Source of the DNA: Cryptomeria japonica
Taxonomy: Eukaryota > Streptophyta > Pinopsida > Cupressales > Cupressaceae
Reading direction: 5' to 3'
Length of the DNA: 54,194 nucleotides
Assembly: GCF_030272615.1 (NCBI RefSeq)
Contig: NC_081415.1
Coordinates: 606,664,637 to 606,718,830, forward strand
The stretch's first letter is position 1. Each line of letters opens with the position of its first letter. Below are positions 22,578 to 33,170 of the stretch, piece by piece. The notes beneath the pieces were generated by a model that had not been told where the DNA came from, did no database searches, and worked only from the letters and a program-made list of their open reading frames with translations. A program made the position numbers and the translations under genes.

Positions 22578-23391
22578 GCATAGTCTCTATCTCGCATTGT
22601 TCCTCCAAACCCCTAGGAGTCTTAATAGGAACAACAACTATTCTTAACAATTTGGTATTTTGAAATATAATATAGTTGCATTGGCATATAGGCTTTGTTT
22701 TAGAAATATAGAAATCATATATCATTATCTCTTGTAAACTGTATACGTATAGGTTGAATTGAAGTTTCAAAGGTTGAGCAAAATAAAGATTTGTTTTTGC
22801 AATTGAGGAAAAGAGGTTTGAGAGGTCCAATAAGCAAACATCGTATTTTCGACCATGAAAAAGATTCTACAATATATAAAATATAAAGTACTAAACACAT
22901 AATTAATCTCTTTGCATTTTGTAATTATTGTGCTATCGATATTAAATTTATCATTTATAAATTCTAGATTTTTTTTTTTTTGAAGTAGTTATCAAATCAT
23001 CTAAACCTTTAATCATAGCTTATGCAAACAGCTTTTTTCTTGAGGAATTCACTATGAAATTAACTGTAAGATTGAATGAATTACCATGAGTGGTTAAGCC
23101 TTGATAAAGGTAGCAATTAGCAAACGAGTGGAAACAATTATTGAAATATGTATCCGGGAAACAAATTTATAAGTCTTAGGGCATTGTAATTTTTTTTTTG
23201 TGTTTGGTCACTCAAATGGGCTCCAAATCATGTAGGGCACAAGTTTAGTAGTTAAAGTTTCTTGTAGAAACTCGAGGGAACTTCTATTGAAGATTTCATT
23301 GAGAAATCACTTGCTTCTTTAAACTTGATTGATGCTAAGTCATAGGAGGCTGCAAATCACCCACAAGCATTTGTTTTGCCTTATAAAAACT
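22578..23391. other. Intergenic, nothing recognised
   Basis: AT-rich with several T-runs. No motif in the short frames at 22528-22830 or 22715-22900 (minus). Confidence 0.45.
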
Positions 23392-23392
23392 A

Positions 23393-23443
23393 TTGGAATG
23401 GCCTCGTAGACCTACGATAAAACCATTTTGGTGCTATAGTAAA
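23393..23443. repeat. Left part of a split tandem repeat unit
   Basis: Starts TTGGAATG and continues into 34472-34597 across the retrotransposon. The intact neighbour unit is 34598-34775. Ends with the target bases GTAAA (23439-23443). Confidence 0.85.
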
Positions 23444-25220
23444 TGTTGTCATTTTATGACACCCTTGGTCCATCAGTGATAAACGATCAGAGATATGTTC
23501 CATGGACCAGTGCTACCCCAACTTGATCCAAGAGAAGATGATGGAATCATAAAGAATGAAGTGTTGTCTTGTCCGAAGTTCCTTTCCGTGCTCTCTTGTT
23601 CTCTTGCCCCGGAACTTTGGAACCCTGAAGTTCTCAGGTTCCCAAGTCTCCCAACTACGGTGACCCAGGTGTCCGAAGTTTCACCAACTACAGTGACCCA
23701 GGTCTCCGAAGTTCCTAGGTCTTCTCTTCCTCAACCCCGGAACTCCGGAATCCCGAAGTTCCCAGGTTTGCAAGTCTTCCCAACTTCGGTGACCCAGGTC
23801 TCCGAAGTTCCTAGGTCTTCTCTTCCTCAACCCCGGAACTCCGAAACCTTGAAGTTCCCAGGTTCCCAAGTTTTCCCAACTTCGATGACCCAAGTCTCTG
23901 AAGTTCCCCCAATTACGGTGACCCAGGTCTTCGAAGTTTCCCCAACTATGGTGACCTAGGTCTTCGAAGTTCCCCCAACTATGGTGATCCAGGTCTTCGA
24001 AATTCCCAAACTTCGGTGACCCAGGTCTTCAAAGTTTCCCCAACTACGGTGACCCAAGTCTCTGAAGTTCCCCCAACTACGGTGACCCAGGTCTCCGAAG
24101 TTCCTTGGTCTTCTCTTCCTCAACCCCAGAACTTCGGAACCCCGAAGTTCCCAGGTTCCCAAGTTTTCCCAACTTTGTTGACCCAGGTCTCCAAAGTTTC
24201 CCCAACTTCTGTGACCCAGGTCCCCGAAGTTTTCCAAACTTCTTTCCAGCTGGCAACACTTCCGGATGGCTTGATCCACACTCAAGGCTTTAAATGCTCC
24301 GACAACTTTTGTGACTTATGCACCTTCTTTTGTGGAGCCACAGGGGTGCATTTAATGTTTTTGGCAATATTTCCATCAGAGGAGGTACGAGGCCATGCTT
24401 GTTGTGGTGACTTATGTCATGTCTGCATGATCCGACTTTGGAAGGTCAGTCAATCCACCCTTCTGAGGGTTGCCTTTTCAGGGTATGGCTAGGTTGCTTG
24501 CATGTACAGAAGTCAAGTGCATGCACTTTCCTACACTCCCAGACTGACATACAGGGGTCATGATCACTCTTGTAACCAATTTTCTATACAAAGGCTGTTA
24601 TGCCCATTATAAAGGGTTCTCTCCTTGCTGGCTTGAGCTATTCCATGCTCTCCCACTTCTCTTGTATTTATCTTCCATTTGTGCAATTGTAAGTTTGGCC
24701 ATTGGCCTTATAATTAATTGAAATCACCATTCTTGCCTACTTTCTACTTATGTATGCTGTGTATGTTTTGTGGTTCTTCTCTCATATATGCTGTGTTAAA
24801 TTTATTTCTGAGTGTGACTTTTCGGAAACCTTCTCCCCTCTTGGCATTCAGTGAATTCTAACCTTTATACATGTATTGGGGTCACTCATACAACTGAAGT
24901 TTGTGCATCTCCTGGGTGTTTCAGTTGATTTTTTGTGTCATTTCGGGTAGGGAGAGGAACAATCTCTTCTTGGTGCATTACCTCCTTTTATTTCAAGCAT
25001 TTCTCTCTTCCCTTTACGTTTGTAAGTTGTTAGGATAGGCTTAGGAGTAAGTTTTGAAGTGTTGAGTTGGTTCAACACCTGCACCTGGATTGAGAAGGAA
25101 GGTGGCCTTCTCAAGAGATTCAACCCCCTTGCGCAAGGTCCCACACTTCGGGGTTGTTTCCATGTTTCACGAGGTTTCTGAGTTGATAGCTCAACAACTG
25201 TGCAAGCTTTTGTGATAACA
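23444..25220 (+). repeat. 5' LTR of the non-autonomous element
   Basis: Begins TGTTGTCATTTTATGACACC, ends TTGTGATAACA. Carries the GAAGTTCC array (23570-24240), a TATA-box position now reading CTATACAAAG (24584-24593; intact CTATATAAAG in the 3' LTR), and an R/U5 tail. The TATA change sits in the promoter-bearing LTR. Confidence 0.9.
23570..24240. repeat. Minisatellite, about 31-bp unit (LTR array)
   Basis: Around twenty imperfect copies of a unit like CCCAACTACGGTGACCCAGG plus TCTCCGAAGTTT, mixed with longer blocks containing CCCCGGAACTCCGGAATCCC. Strong self-complementarity around GGAACTTCGG/CCGAAGTTCC. Chance frames through it give repetitive peptides that should not be annotated as proteins. 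Confidence 0.9.
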
Positions 25221-25245
25221 GTTTTTGGCATGTCCGGTGGGACTC
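25221..25245 (+). promoter_or_regulatory. PBS-like start of interior
   Basis: GTTTTTGGCATGTCCGGTGG directly after the 5' LTR. The TTTTTGG...CCGG..GGGA layout is that of plant Gypsy primer sites; I cannot name the tRNA with confidence. Confidence 0.45.
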
Positions 25246-25694
25246 AATTTCGACATTCATGCTAAGGATTCTGTGTTGTTCTTAGTGTCTCAGCCTTTAG
25301 AGGCAATCACCTTTCAAGCACTTGGCCACTCTGCTCAAAGTCCAGTTCTTGTTCATACGAAGTTCCTAACTCTGGGACCTTGGAACCCCCAGGTTCCCAA
25401 GTCACTACCTCTGGACAAGTCCGGAACCCCGGAAACCCCAGGTTCCAAGGTGCCTAAGTCCTCAATTCCTGAACCCCGAGGTTTCGAAGTCATGGAGTCG
25501 TAAGCCCAAGCCAACTGCAGATTCAGTGTGTTCTTCAGTTCATCAAGCGTTTGGAGGCAACATCTTTCAAGCACCTGGTAACTCTGCAATCATTTGGTGG
25601 ATCTGTGGTATGTTATCGGTCTCTAGTTGAGAGGGTCCGTCTGCTCTTTTAAGCATTTTGTTAAAAAAGCTCCATCTCTTTCAAATGCTTTAAA

Positions 25695-26160
25695 ATGAGT
25701 TCATATCATGGGTGTAACTTCTATTCACCCCCATTCTATGAGAATGCCAACCATTTTTCCCCTCCTTATCAACAGGGCCGAACTAGGTCTGCTCGTAGTT
25801 TCATGCCAAATAACTTTACTTCAGCAGTAGGTGGGTACTTTCCTAAAGTTTGCCACCCACCCACCCCTGCTCAACCTTCTTGGTAGCCCAACCAGTCCCA
25901 AGATGACGAAAAAAGGCAAATTGCAGAAATCAAAAGTGTGCTGCTTGATTTCACCAAGCAACTGGAGGAGTTGAAGAGACAACATGAGTGGGATTTATAG
26001 CAGGATCAGCTTGCTTATTAGGCTCAGCGTCAACAACAACAGATGGAAGCCCAAAGACAACATAGGGAGTTCCTTGCGAGGCAGCTTGCCTCTACTAGGA
26101 AGAAAGAAATTGAGCACCTAGCAACCATAAAGATGCGGCAGAGATGCGGCTCATATAGGA
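25695..26160 (+). pseudogene. Gag-like, Q-rich coiled-coil remnant
   Basis: A continuous frame of about 150 codons broken by three TAG stops (near 25884, 25998 and 26019). The first part is rich in P, Y, F and S (SSYHGCNFYSPPFYENANHF). The second is a charged coiled coil (KRQIAEIKSVLLDFTKQLEE and QRQQQQMEAQRQHREFLARQ). Position after the PBS and composition suggest a gag-like structural protein of the element, but no zinc knuckle or gag family motif is recognisable. Two of the three stops stand where CAG or TGG codons would fit. Confidence 0.45.
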
Positions 26161-26389
26161 GGAGGTTTCTGCTCCTAGGGTTCCTAAGTTTGAAATCCCA
26201 AGCTTTAGGCAGGGGAGACCTCCCAAGCCTTCAACTAACTTCCCTAGTTTTAAAATTCCAAGTTTCAAGGGAGCTCTAGCTGTTGTTATACAAGAGCCTT
26301 CTCCTTAGTGCCTTTTGCAAAACAACCCACCACCTAGGCCCTTTCCTAATGCTATCTCCCTTTTTTAGGGCGGACCTGTTGTATGGAGG

Positions 26390-27016
26390 ATGGATGATTC
26401 CCATCCTCATCATGATGAAGGGGTTCAATCAGCCATTGGGGAGTCTTCATATGCTCTAAAGGAAGAGGAATCAACAATGCTGCAGAAGGATATTGAGAAC
26501 AATCAGTTGCAACAACAGGTCATTGAACATGAGGAGTGTGAAGGTAAAGAGGACACTGTCCTCTCATTTGACAATCTTCCTTTCTTTATTGATCATGAGA
26601 AGGATATGTCTACACCTCCCCCCGTGGTAGCTCTGGAGCAGCATGCTAGTCTTGAGGAGGGCACAAGGGGTAATGTTTTTACTACAGATTGCATGGCGGA
26701 TGGATCATGCCATGAACTTGAGGTTGTTGCATTCTGTTGCCAGGAGGAGGAAACAAAAACAAAGAGACAATCTAAACGTTTTAGTTCTTCTTTTGAGGTG
26801 TCTCATAAACTTGAGATTTCTGCTGATGAGTTGGATATCAGCACATGTGATTATGCTGTATGTTGGTTCTCCCCTGTCCCTGAAAATGATGATGTTGAAT
26901 ATGAGGTCTTCATTCAAAGCGAAGATGTTTCTTTTGGCATTAGGGATGACGTGGTTGAGCTTGAATGTTTCACTTGGGACCAACATACCAAGTTTGATGA
27001 CGTTGAGCAACAATAG
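26390..27016 (+). CDS. Acidic ORF of the non-autonomous element
   Basis: Open frame of 208 codons, the longest in the interior, probably open further upstream before the first ATG. Strongly acidic, with E/D runs (EEEST, HEECEGKED, EEETKTK, PENDDVEYEVF) and repeated hydrophobic-acid patterns such as VLSFDNLPFFIDHEKD, LEISADELDISTCDYAVCWF and DVVELECFTWD. No protease, RT or integrase motif and no family I can name. It survived with no stop while the neighbouring gag-like part has three, which hints at later decay or some constraint. It may be a captured or element-specific accessory protein. Translation is unproven. Confidence 0.4.
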   Translation: MDDSHPHHDEGVQSAIGESSYALKEEESTMLQKDIENNQLQQQVIEHEECEGKEDTVLSFDNLPFFIDHEKDMSTPPPVVALEQHASLEEGTRGNVFTTDCMADGSCHELEVVAFCCQEEETKTKRQSKRFSSSFEVSHKLEISADELDISTCDYAVCWFSPVPENDDVEYEVFIQSEDVSFGIRDDVVELECFTWDQHTKFDDVEQQ

Positions 27017-27590
27017 CCGACCTCTTCTTGTCGTGAGTTGAAACCAAAGGAAAAGGCTCCAAACTCACATGGTGATGAAAGGTATACCATATCTCTGTCT
27101 TGGCCTGCACAAGGGGGCTCTTTAGACACATCAAATTGGAAACTTTGAAGCTTGGGTATACTACTATGTGTATGCTTCATGCATCCCAAGATGTCTTAGG
27201 TGGCTATTTTCTATGGCTTCCATATGATGGCAAGGTAAACGGTGAAGTGTCTAATGCATGCATACAAGAAATTTCAACCATTACAGCTAGATGGTGAATG
27301 TAACAATGGTATGAGGGGGACCAGCTCCTTTAAAAGGTTCCTCTTTGACAGAGGCAAAAACATCAGTTGCATCTTATTGTAACAATGTAAATATTACTTA
27401 GGTTTCTTGTTTTCCAAGAAATGCACAAGCACAGCCTGTTCCCCTTCAGAATGGCTGATCTTGATCCTTTGCATGTTACAGAGGAGAGAGTTTTCTTCTT
27501 TCTTGCAGTTACGACTCAATGCCCGATGGATTACATGGGCTACTGATCTATATGCTTAGCAGGAAAGCATCCCGCAGAGGCCACCAAAAA

Positions 27591-28422
27591 TGTTGTCATT
27601 TTATGACACCCTTGGTCCATTAGTGAGAACCAATTAGAGATATGTTCCATGGACCAGTGCTGCCCCAGTTTGATCCAAGAGAAGACGATGGAATCATAAA
27701 GTATGAATTATTGTCTTGTCGGAAGTTCCTTTCCGAAGTCTTCTCTTCCTCTCTTTCCTGGAACTCCGAAACCCTGAGGTTCCAAAGTTCCCTTCCTTGG
27801 TCTCTTGTTCTCTTGCCCCGAAACTCTGGAACCCCGAAGTTGCCAGGTTCGCAAGTCTCCCAACTATGGTGACCCAGGTCTCCGAAGTTTCCCCAACTAC
27901 GGTGACCCAGGTCTCCGAAGTTTCCCCAACTTCGGTGACCCAAGTCTCCGAAGTTCCTAGGTCTTCTCTTCCTCAACCCCGAAACTCCGGAATCCCGAAG
28001 TTCCCTGGTTCCCAAGTCTTCCCAACTTCGGTGACCCAGGTCTCAGAAGTTCCCCCAACTACGGTGACCTAGGTCATTGAAGTTTCCCCAACTTCGGTGA
28101 CCCAGGTCATTGAAGTTTCCCCAACTTCGGTGACCCAGGTCTTTGAAGTTCCTAGGTCTTCTCTTCCTCAACCCCGGAACTCCGGAACCCCGAAGTTCCC
28201 AGGTTCTCAAGTTTTCCAAACTTCGGCGACCTAGGTCTTTGAAGTTCTCCCAACTACGGTGACCTAGGTCTCCGAAGTCTCCCCAACTTCGGTGACCCAG
28301 GTCTTCGAAGTTCGCCCAACTACGGTGCCCAGGTTTTCGAAGGTCCCCCAACTACGGTGACCCCGGTCTCTGAAGTTCCCCCAACTTCGGTGACCTAGGT
28401 CTTCGAAGTTTCCCCAACTACG
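27591..28422 (+). repeat. 3' LTR, left part
   Basis: TGTTGTCATTTTATGACACC start as in the 5' LTR, followed by the GAAGTTCC/GGTGACC array, cut at CTACG by the solo LTR. The sequence before it (GCAGAGGCCACCAAAAA) is a poor polypurine tract. Confidence 0.9.
28418..28422. repeat. Target duplication CTACG (left)
   Basis: Identical to 33166-33170; lies inside an AACTACGGTGACC array unit. Confidence 0.9.
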
Positions 28423-28721
28423 TGTTGTGACCTTTTTCACACATCGCCCCATTGCAAATGGGGACCCTCTCTTTTCCTGCTTTCTAGGGTTTTTTTTAAG
28501 TGTCCTATGACCTTTTGTTGCAGTTTCACAAAGCCTTGTCCAGTTCAGAGCATTTCAGGCCTGACGATTGAAAGTTAGTTTTTGCAAGTTATGTGATTCC
28601 GAAATGCGAACACCACCAGAGTGCTTAGAGAGGTATTTTTTAGGAAGTTTCGTTTTTGGCCTTTTTAGCCCAATCCTCGGTATGGCTATTTTTAGAAAGT
28701 TTTCCCTAATTTTTAGGGATG

Positions 28722-29065
28722 TTTGCTTTTTGCTTTTTCGGAATGAGAACCTAGGGTTTACACTTGCACCACTGACCTGCTTTGACCTGAACTCGAAAAT
28801 TCCAAGTTTTGATCTAAAAAAGCTAAATCCCTAGATTTTAGGCTTTTTTGCTTTTTCGGGATGCAAACCTAGGGTTTACACTTGCACCACTGACCAGCTT
28901 CGACCGAAACTTGAAAATTCCAAGTTTTGACCTAAAAAAGCTAAATCCCTAGATTTTAGGCTTTTTGCTTTTTCGGGATGCAAACCTAGGGTTTACACTT
29001 GTACCATTGACCTGCTTCGACTGCGATTTAAAATTTTCAAGTTTTGACCCAAAAAGCTAAGTTCC
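28722..29065. repeat. About 122-bp tandem repeat, three units
   Basis: Units contain GCTTTTTCGGGATGCAAACC, TAGGGTTTACACTTGCACC and AAAAGCTAAATCCCTAG. The first has GAATGAGAACC in place of GGATGCAAACC. Confidence 0.85.
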
Positions 29066-29272
29066 TATATTTTAGGGGGTCATGGCACCTTCAAAGGATA
29101 ATCAGCTCGAAAAATCATCCTGATCCTCAAATGCCCTGAAATTTGGCTAAGTCTGGAATTTCATCCTAATCCTGAAATTTGACTAAGTCTGGAAAATTGG
29201 AGAATCCTCCAAAAACTAGATTTTGCATTATTAGTCCTAGAGGCTCGAAACCACTCTCAAACATCCTGACAA

Positions 29273-29330
29273 TATATATGAAATATAACTTAAAGTTTAT
29301 CTTATACTTAAATGTTATATTTCATATATA
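29273..29330. repeat. Conserved LTR hairpin, 17-bp perfect arms
   Basis: Arms TATATATGAAATATAAC (29273-29289) and GTTATATTTCATATATA (29314-29330) around a 24-nt loop. Counterpart of 10021-10062 in solo LTR 1. The copy-specific array begins about 3 bp later. Confidence 0.9.
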
Positions 29331-29334
29331 GTCC

Positions 29335-30635
29335 GCCTTCTTGAGAGACCTTCAAAGTCCGCCATGGATTGGGAGATCATGTGGGAGCACTCTTCAAAGT
29401 CCGGCCAAGCATGTGGAGAGCGCCTCAAAGTCCGCCCAAGGTGGAAAGCGCCTCAAAGTCCGCCCAAGGTGGAGAGCGCCTCGAAGTCCGCCCAAGCATG
29501 TGGGAGCACTCTTCAAAGTCCACCCAAGCATGTGGAAAGCGCCTCAAAGTCCGCCGAAGCATGTGGGAGCACTCTTTAAAGTCCGCCCAAGCATGCCAAG
29601 TGATGGAGAAGCCTTGTCCAAAGTCCGCCCAAGAGGAGAGGTCATGTGGGAGCTAACTTCAAAGTCCACCATGCCTTAGGCGTGTCATGAGGAGGGACCT
29701 TCAAAGTTCGCCCCATGCCTTAGTTAAATTTACACCTTGATGGAGGCCATGAAGGAACACTCACCAAAGTCCACCCAAGAAGAGAGGTCATGTGGGAGCT
29801 AACTTCAAAGTCCGCCCCATGCCTTAGTCAAATTTACACCTTGATGGAGGCCATGAAGGAGCAATGTCTAAAGTTCGCCCCATGCCTTAGCCAAAATTTC
29901 GCAATGAAGGAGCAAAGGCTAAAGTCCGCCCAAGGTCTTCAAGGCCATATAGGAGAGACCTCCAAAGTCCGCCAAGGGTAAAGAGAGCCATGAGGAGAGG
30001 CCTTCAAAGTCCACCCCATGCCTTAGCCAAAATTTCGCCTTGATGGAGCCAAGTCTAAAGTCCACCAAAGGTTCGAGAGCCATGTAGGAGGTGCCACCAA
30101 AGTTTGCCATGCCTAAGGGGACTCACCAAAACTCTACCCAAGGTGTTGCTGAGTGAATGGCCTTGAAACTCTGCCCTATCCTACCATGTTGGTGGCCAAC
30201 CCTTCAAAGTCCGCCATGGTTTGGAAGAGGCCATGATGGCCAACACTCTAAAGTCCACCATGTGTGTGGGGTGCCCAAGGGGTGAAGTCCAAAGTCCGCC
30301 CTATGTTGGAGATCCATCAAAACTTCGCCCTACCCTAGCAAAATGATGCAAAGGTCTAGAAGTCCGCCCATGTTGGAGATGTCTTAGAAGTCCGCCTAAG
30401 GGGTGTGTTCCAAAGTCCGCCCTATGCCTTAGCTAAAATTCGCCTTGATTGAGCTTTGCTCAAAGTCCGCCCTCCATGTTGAAGGGACCCTTCAAAACTC
30501 CGCCCAAGGAAGTAGATGCTAAGTATGATGTTGAAGAGCCTTCTCAAACCCCGCCATGCCTTCGAGAGGTAAGGAAAGCCCGCCAAAGTTTGAGGAAGAT
30601 GAAGGTAAGCCTCCAAAAGTCCGCCTACACATAAA
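29335..30635. repeat. CAAAGTCCGCC-type array
   Basis: At least 25 occurrences of AAAGTCCGCC or one-base variants. They are first at 30-35 bp spacing with AAGCATGTGGGAGCACTCTT, then at wider spacing with CATGCCTTAGCC and GAGGCCATGAAGGA phrases. It is unrelated in sequence to the palindrome array at the same relative place in solo LTR 1. Confidence 0.9.
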
Positions 30636-32421
30636 AGTCAAACAGAATCAACGAAAATACAAAGTGATGTCATGAAAATCCTTCAAGATTTCGAACTTAA
30701 ATCCAAAATAAAAAGTTTTCAAAAGGAGAATATTGGAAGATTGATAAGGATTTCGAACTTAAATCCAAAATGGAATTTTTTTTTTTAAAGAGAATATTGG
30801 AAGATTAATAAATATTTCGAACTTATAGCCAAATTGGAAACTTTTGGAAGATATTTTCTTTGAATTTGGAAACATGACAACACTTTCCAAAAGAATGAAG
30901 TTAAAATTGGAAACATGATTTGGAAGATTTTAAGGTTTCTGATTGAGGATTTAACTTTATTTACAAATACTTCGTTGTAAACTACATTTCTACACCAAGA
31001 AGTTCGAAAATATTAAGGAGAGCATAGTAAAATACTTTCAGTTTGGAGTTCATCTAGAGAAAGTTTTGGATATTGCTGGAAGATGGATAAACTTTTTTGA
31101 CAAAAGTTTCACAAATTTTTGGAGAAAGACAACTAGTATAAGGACGAATTATTGAATCTCTCCTGAATTTTTGAGTATTTTTGAAGGTGAAATTAAATTC
31201 ATGATGCAGATTTATGTATTTTCTGAGTTTTTCTAGAGTTTGAGAAATGATTTTTAGTAAATTTGTTTGAATTTCTAAGGGAGGAAAATCAATTTTTTTG
31301 GCTAAGTGTAAGAAATTTTCGGAGTTATAACACTTGGTGTTGGATTGTGATCATAGTTATCTTGAAGGTTGGAGAATTTACATGTGAAAATCCCATTCTC
31401 ATGGCTAAGTATGAAAATGAAGTGAAATTTTCCAAACACTTAGCCGTTCGCAGCCTCGATTTTCTTTAATCCAAGATAGATTTCTAACTTATTTTCCTTT
31501 GGTTTTATGGGTCACGGGAGGAAATAGAAGCGAGATCATCATAGAGATCGCAGTTGGAGTTCACAGGCAAGGTTCATCTGGGCGTGAGGATAGCCAAAAT
31601 TTGTCCAAGTATGGGAAATGTTGAAGGCATGTCAGGGTATCGAGAAGAAGGACATGATCACAGTGAATGCCTGAATAGCTTGATCCCATCATTTCATATT
31701 TGCAAGGGGTTACCCAGAGCTTTTTAACCCTCCTCCCACGCAACATAAATTGGCAACTGAAGGCAGGATAATCACAGAAAACACAAATGGAGTTTCGAGC
31801 CAATTTCAGAATTGAAAACGGGACCACGAGCAAGGTTCGTCCGAGCATAGAGAGGGACAAAATTTGGCTAACTATGAGAAATACTTCACGAAGAGATTTC
31901 TTCTCCAAATTTGAGGCACTTGAAAGAATCTCAAGGCATCAAGAAAGAAAAGTTCTCAGGCTTGGTGAAAATATGGGAAAGTTAAATAAACTTCCAACTT
32001 CTTGAAGGATTTCATCTCCTGAAGGAATTAAAAAGACAAGCTCCCAAGCAGAATCAAATGGTGACAAGAAGGAATCAAATTTCCATACTTAGATGATTTC
32101 TTGACACAAATTGGAGAATTCAAGGAAGACATCGAACTCGTTGAGGTGGCGCCTCGTCATTTTCCAACCAATCAGATCGCTCCAAGTCAGCATGTCCAGG
32201 TTCGATGAACATGACTTATCGAGAAGTTTCTAGAAGGGCACACTTCACAATGCAACAACCTTCTATTTTCATTGATGGTTCATATTTAGCAAGAAGGACA
32301 AGTGTCCCAAATGTAATTGGTCGAGGGTAGTTAGTTTTGGGAAACTCTAATTAGGGTTTATAGCTTTCAATCTGGGCCCTTGATCACTGTTTGATCTCGG
32401 CCGTTCATTTATTCTTGAAAA

Positions 32422-32430
32422 CTATATAAG
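32422..32430 (+). promoter_or_regulatory. LTR TATA box
   Basis: CTATATAAG about 735 bp before the 3' end of solo LTR 2; matches the minus-strand box at 6493-6502 in solo LTR 1. Confidence 0.6.
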
Positions 32431-33165
32431 GCTACCTCCTCTGATTTGGAGAGTGTGAGGTTTTTGATGTATTGTTGCTTAAGGTCATTTCCAGATAATA
32501 TATTGCATGTGCGCTGCTTTGTAATCTCTATTATTTGAATGATTTGCATGGTTTCAATTGCCTCAACACTTAGTTAATATTAATCTAGATTTGCTTTCAT
32601 TGTTGTTAATTTGAATGAAGGATTTGATAAGTATCAATTGACGGTGTATCTCCGCTCATACTTTTGGTAAATGGATGATTTCCATTTTACCGTGCAAAGT
32701 TAGTCTGAGCCCATCCCCTGTGCATCCCAACATCTCGATCATAAGCACAACCCATTGAAGATTGCACCGGCCTTGTGTAGTTGCCCCTAGTGTGGCGAAG
32801 CAAGGTTTGGTTTCTCGAGAGCACCTAGTTGATACTGTCTCCAGAGTTCGTAGGATTAGATTAGCCTTCCTAAACCCTATCCCTTTTTCCCTTTCTTTTG
32901 AAAGTCTAAATCCCAGAAAATCCCCCCACAAAAAAAAAAGAAGAGCCTAAAATTGCTAAATCCATCTAAGTCCAGCAGTTCAAGATACTTGTCAAACGTA
33001 AGTCCCCCTTGAAATTTCAGCATACACTACCCAAGAAGCTATTCCACTAAAGTCGCTTGTTCGCACATATAGACCTTGGAATCAGTAGTGATTTTTCAGG
33101 AGAGGATAGAATGCCTTCAGGTATCCTATCCTAATGTTTGGTATATGATAAGACAGACACCAACA

Positions 33166-33170
33166 CTACG
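33166..33170. repeat. Target duplication CTACG (right)
   Basis: Matches 28418-28422. The interrupted GGTGACCCAGG array resumes immediately. Confidence 0.9.

Larger units (their letters stand above)
28423..33165 (+). mobile_element. Giant solo LTR 2
   Basis: 4,743-bp TG...CA unit with a perfect 5-bp target duplication (CTACG), inserted in the 3' LTR array of the surrounding element. Starts TGTTGTGACCTTTTTCACAC then ATCGCCCCATTGCAAATGGGG, ends ACAGACACCAACA. Order: three 122-bp tandem units (28722-29060), a CTCGAAACCACTCTCAAACA block shared with solo LTR 1, a 17-bp-arm hairpin (29273-29330), a CAAAGTCCGCC array (29335-30635), about 1.7 kb unique DNA, a TATA box (32422-32430), and R/U5 to the end. 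No gag-pol frame. It is a solo LTR left by recombination between the two LTRs of a long-LTR element. Confidence 0.92.

Noticed and set aside
23495-24492. Open frames giving repetitive V/P/T/S-rich and R/G/W-rich peptides (also at 27.6-28.4 and 33.2-33.5 kb)
   Set aside because: They are read-through of the LTR minisatellite in several frames on both strands; repeat periodicity, not coding, keeps them open.
29341-29679. Three overlapping frames of K/S/P-rich repeats
   Set aside because: All three plus frames are open over the same CAAAGTCCGCC array, as expected from a repeat without stops.
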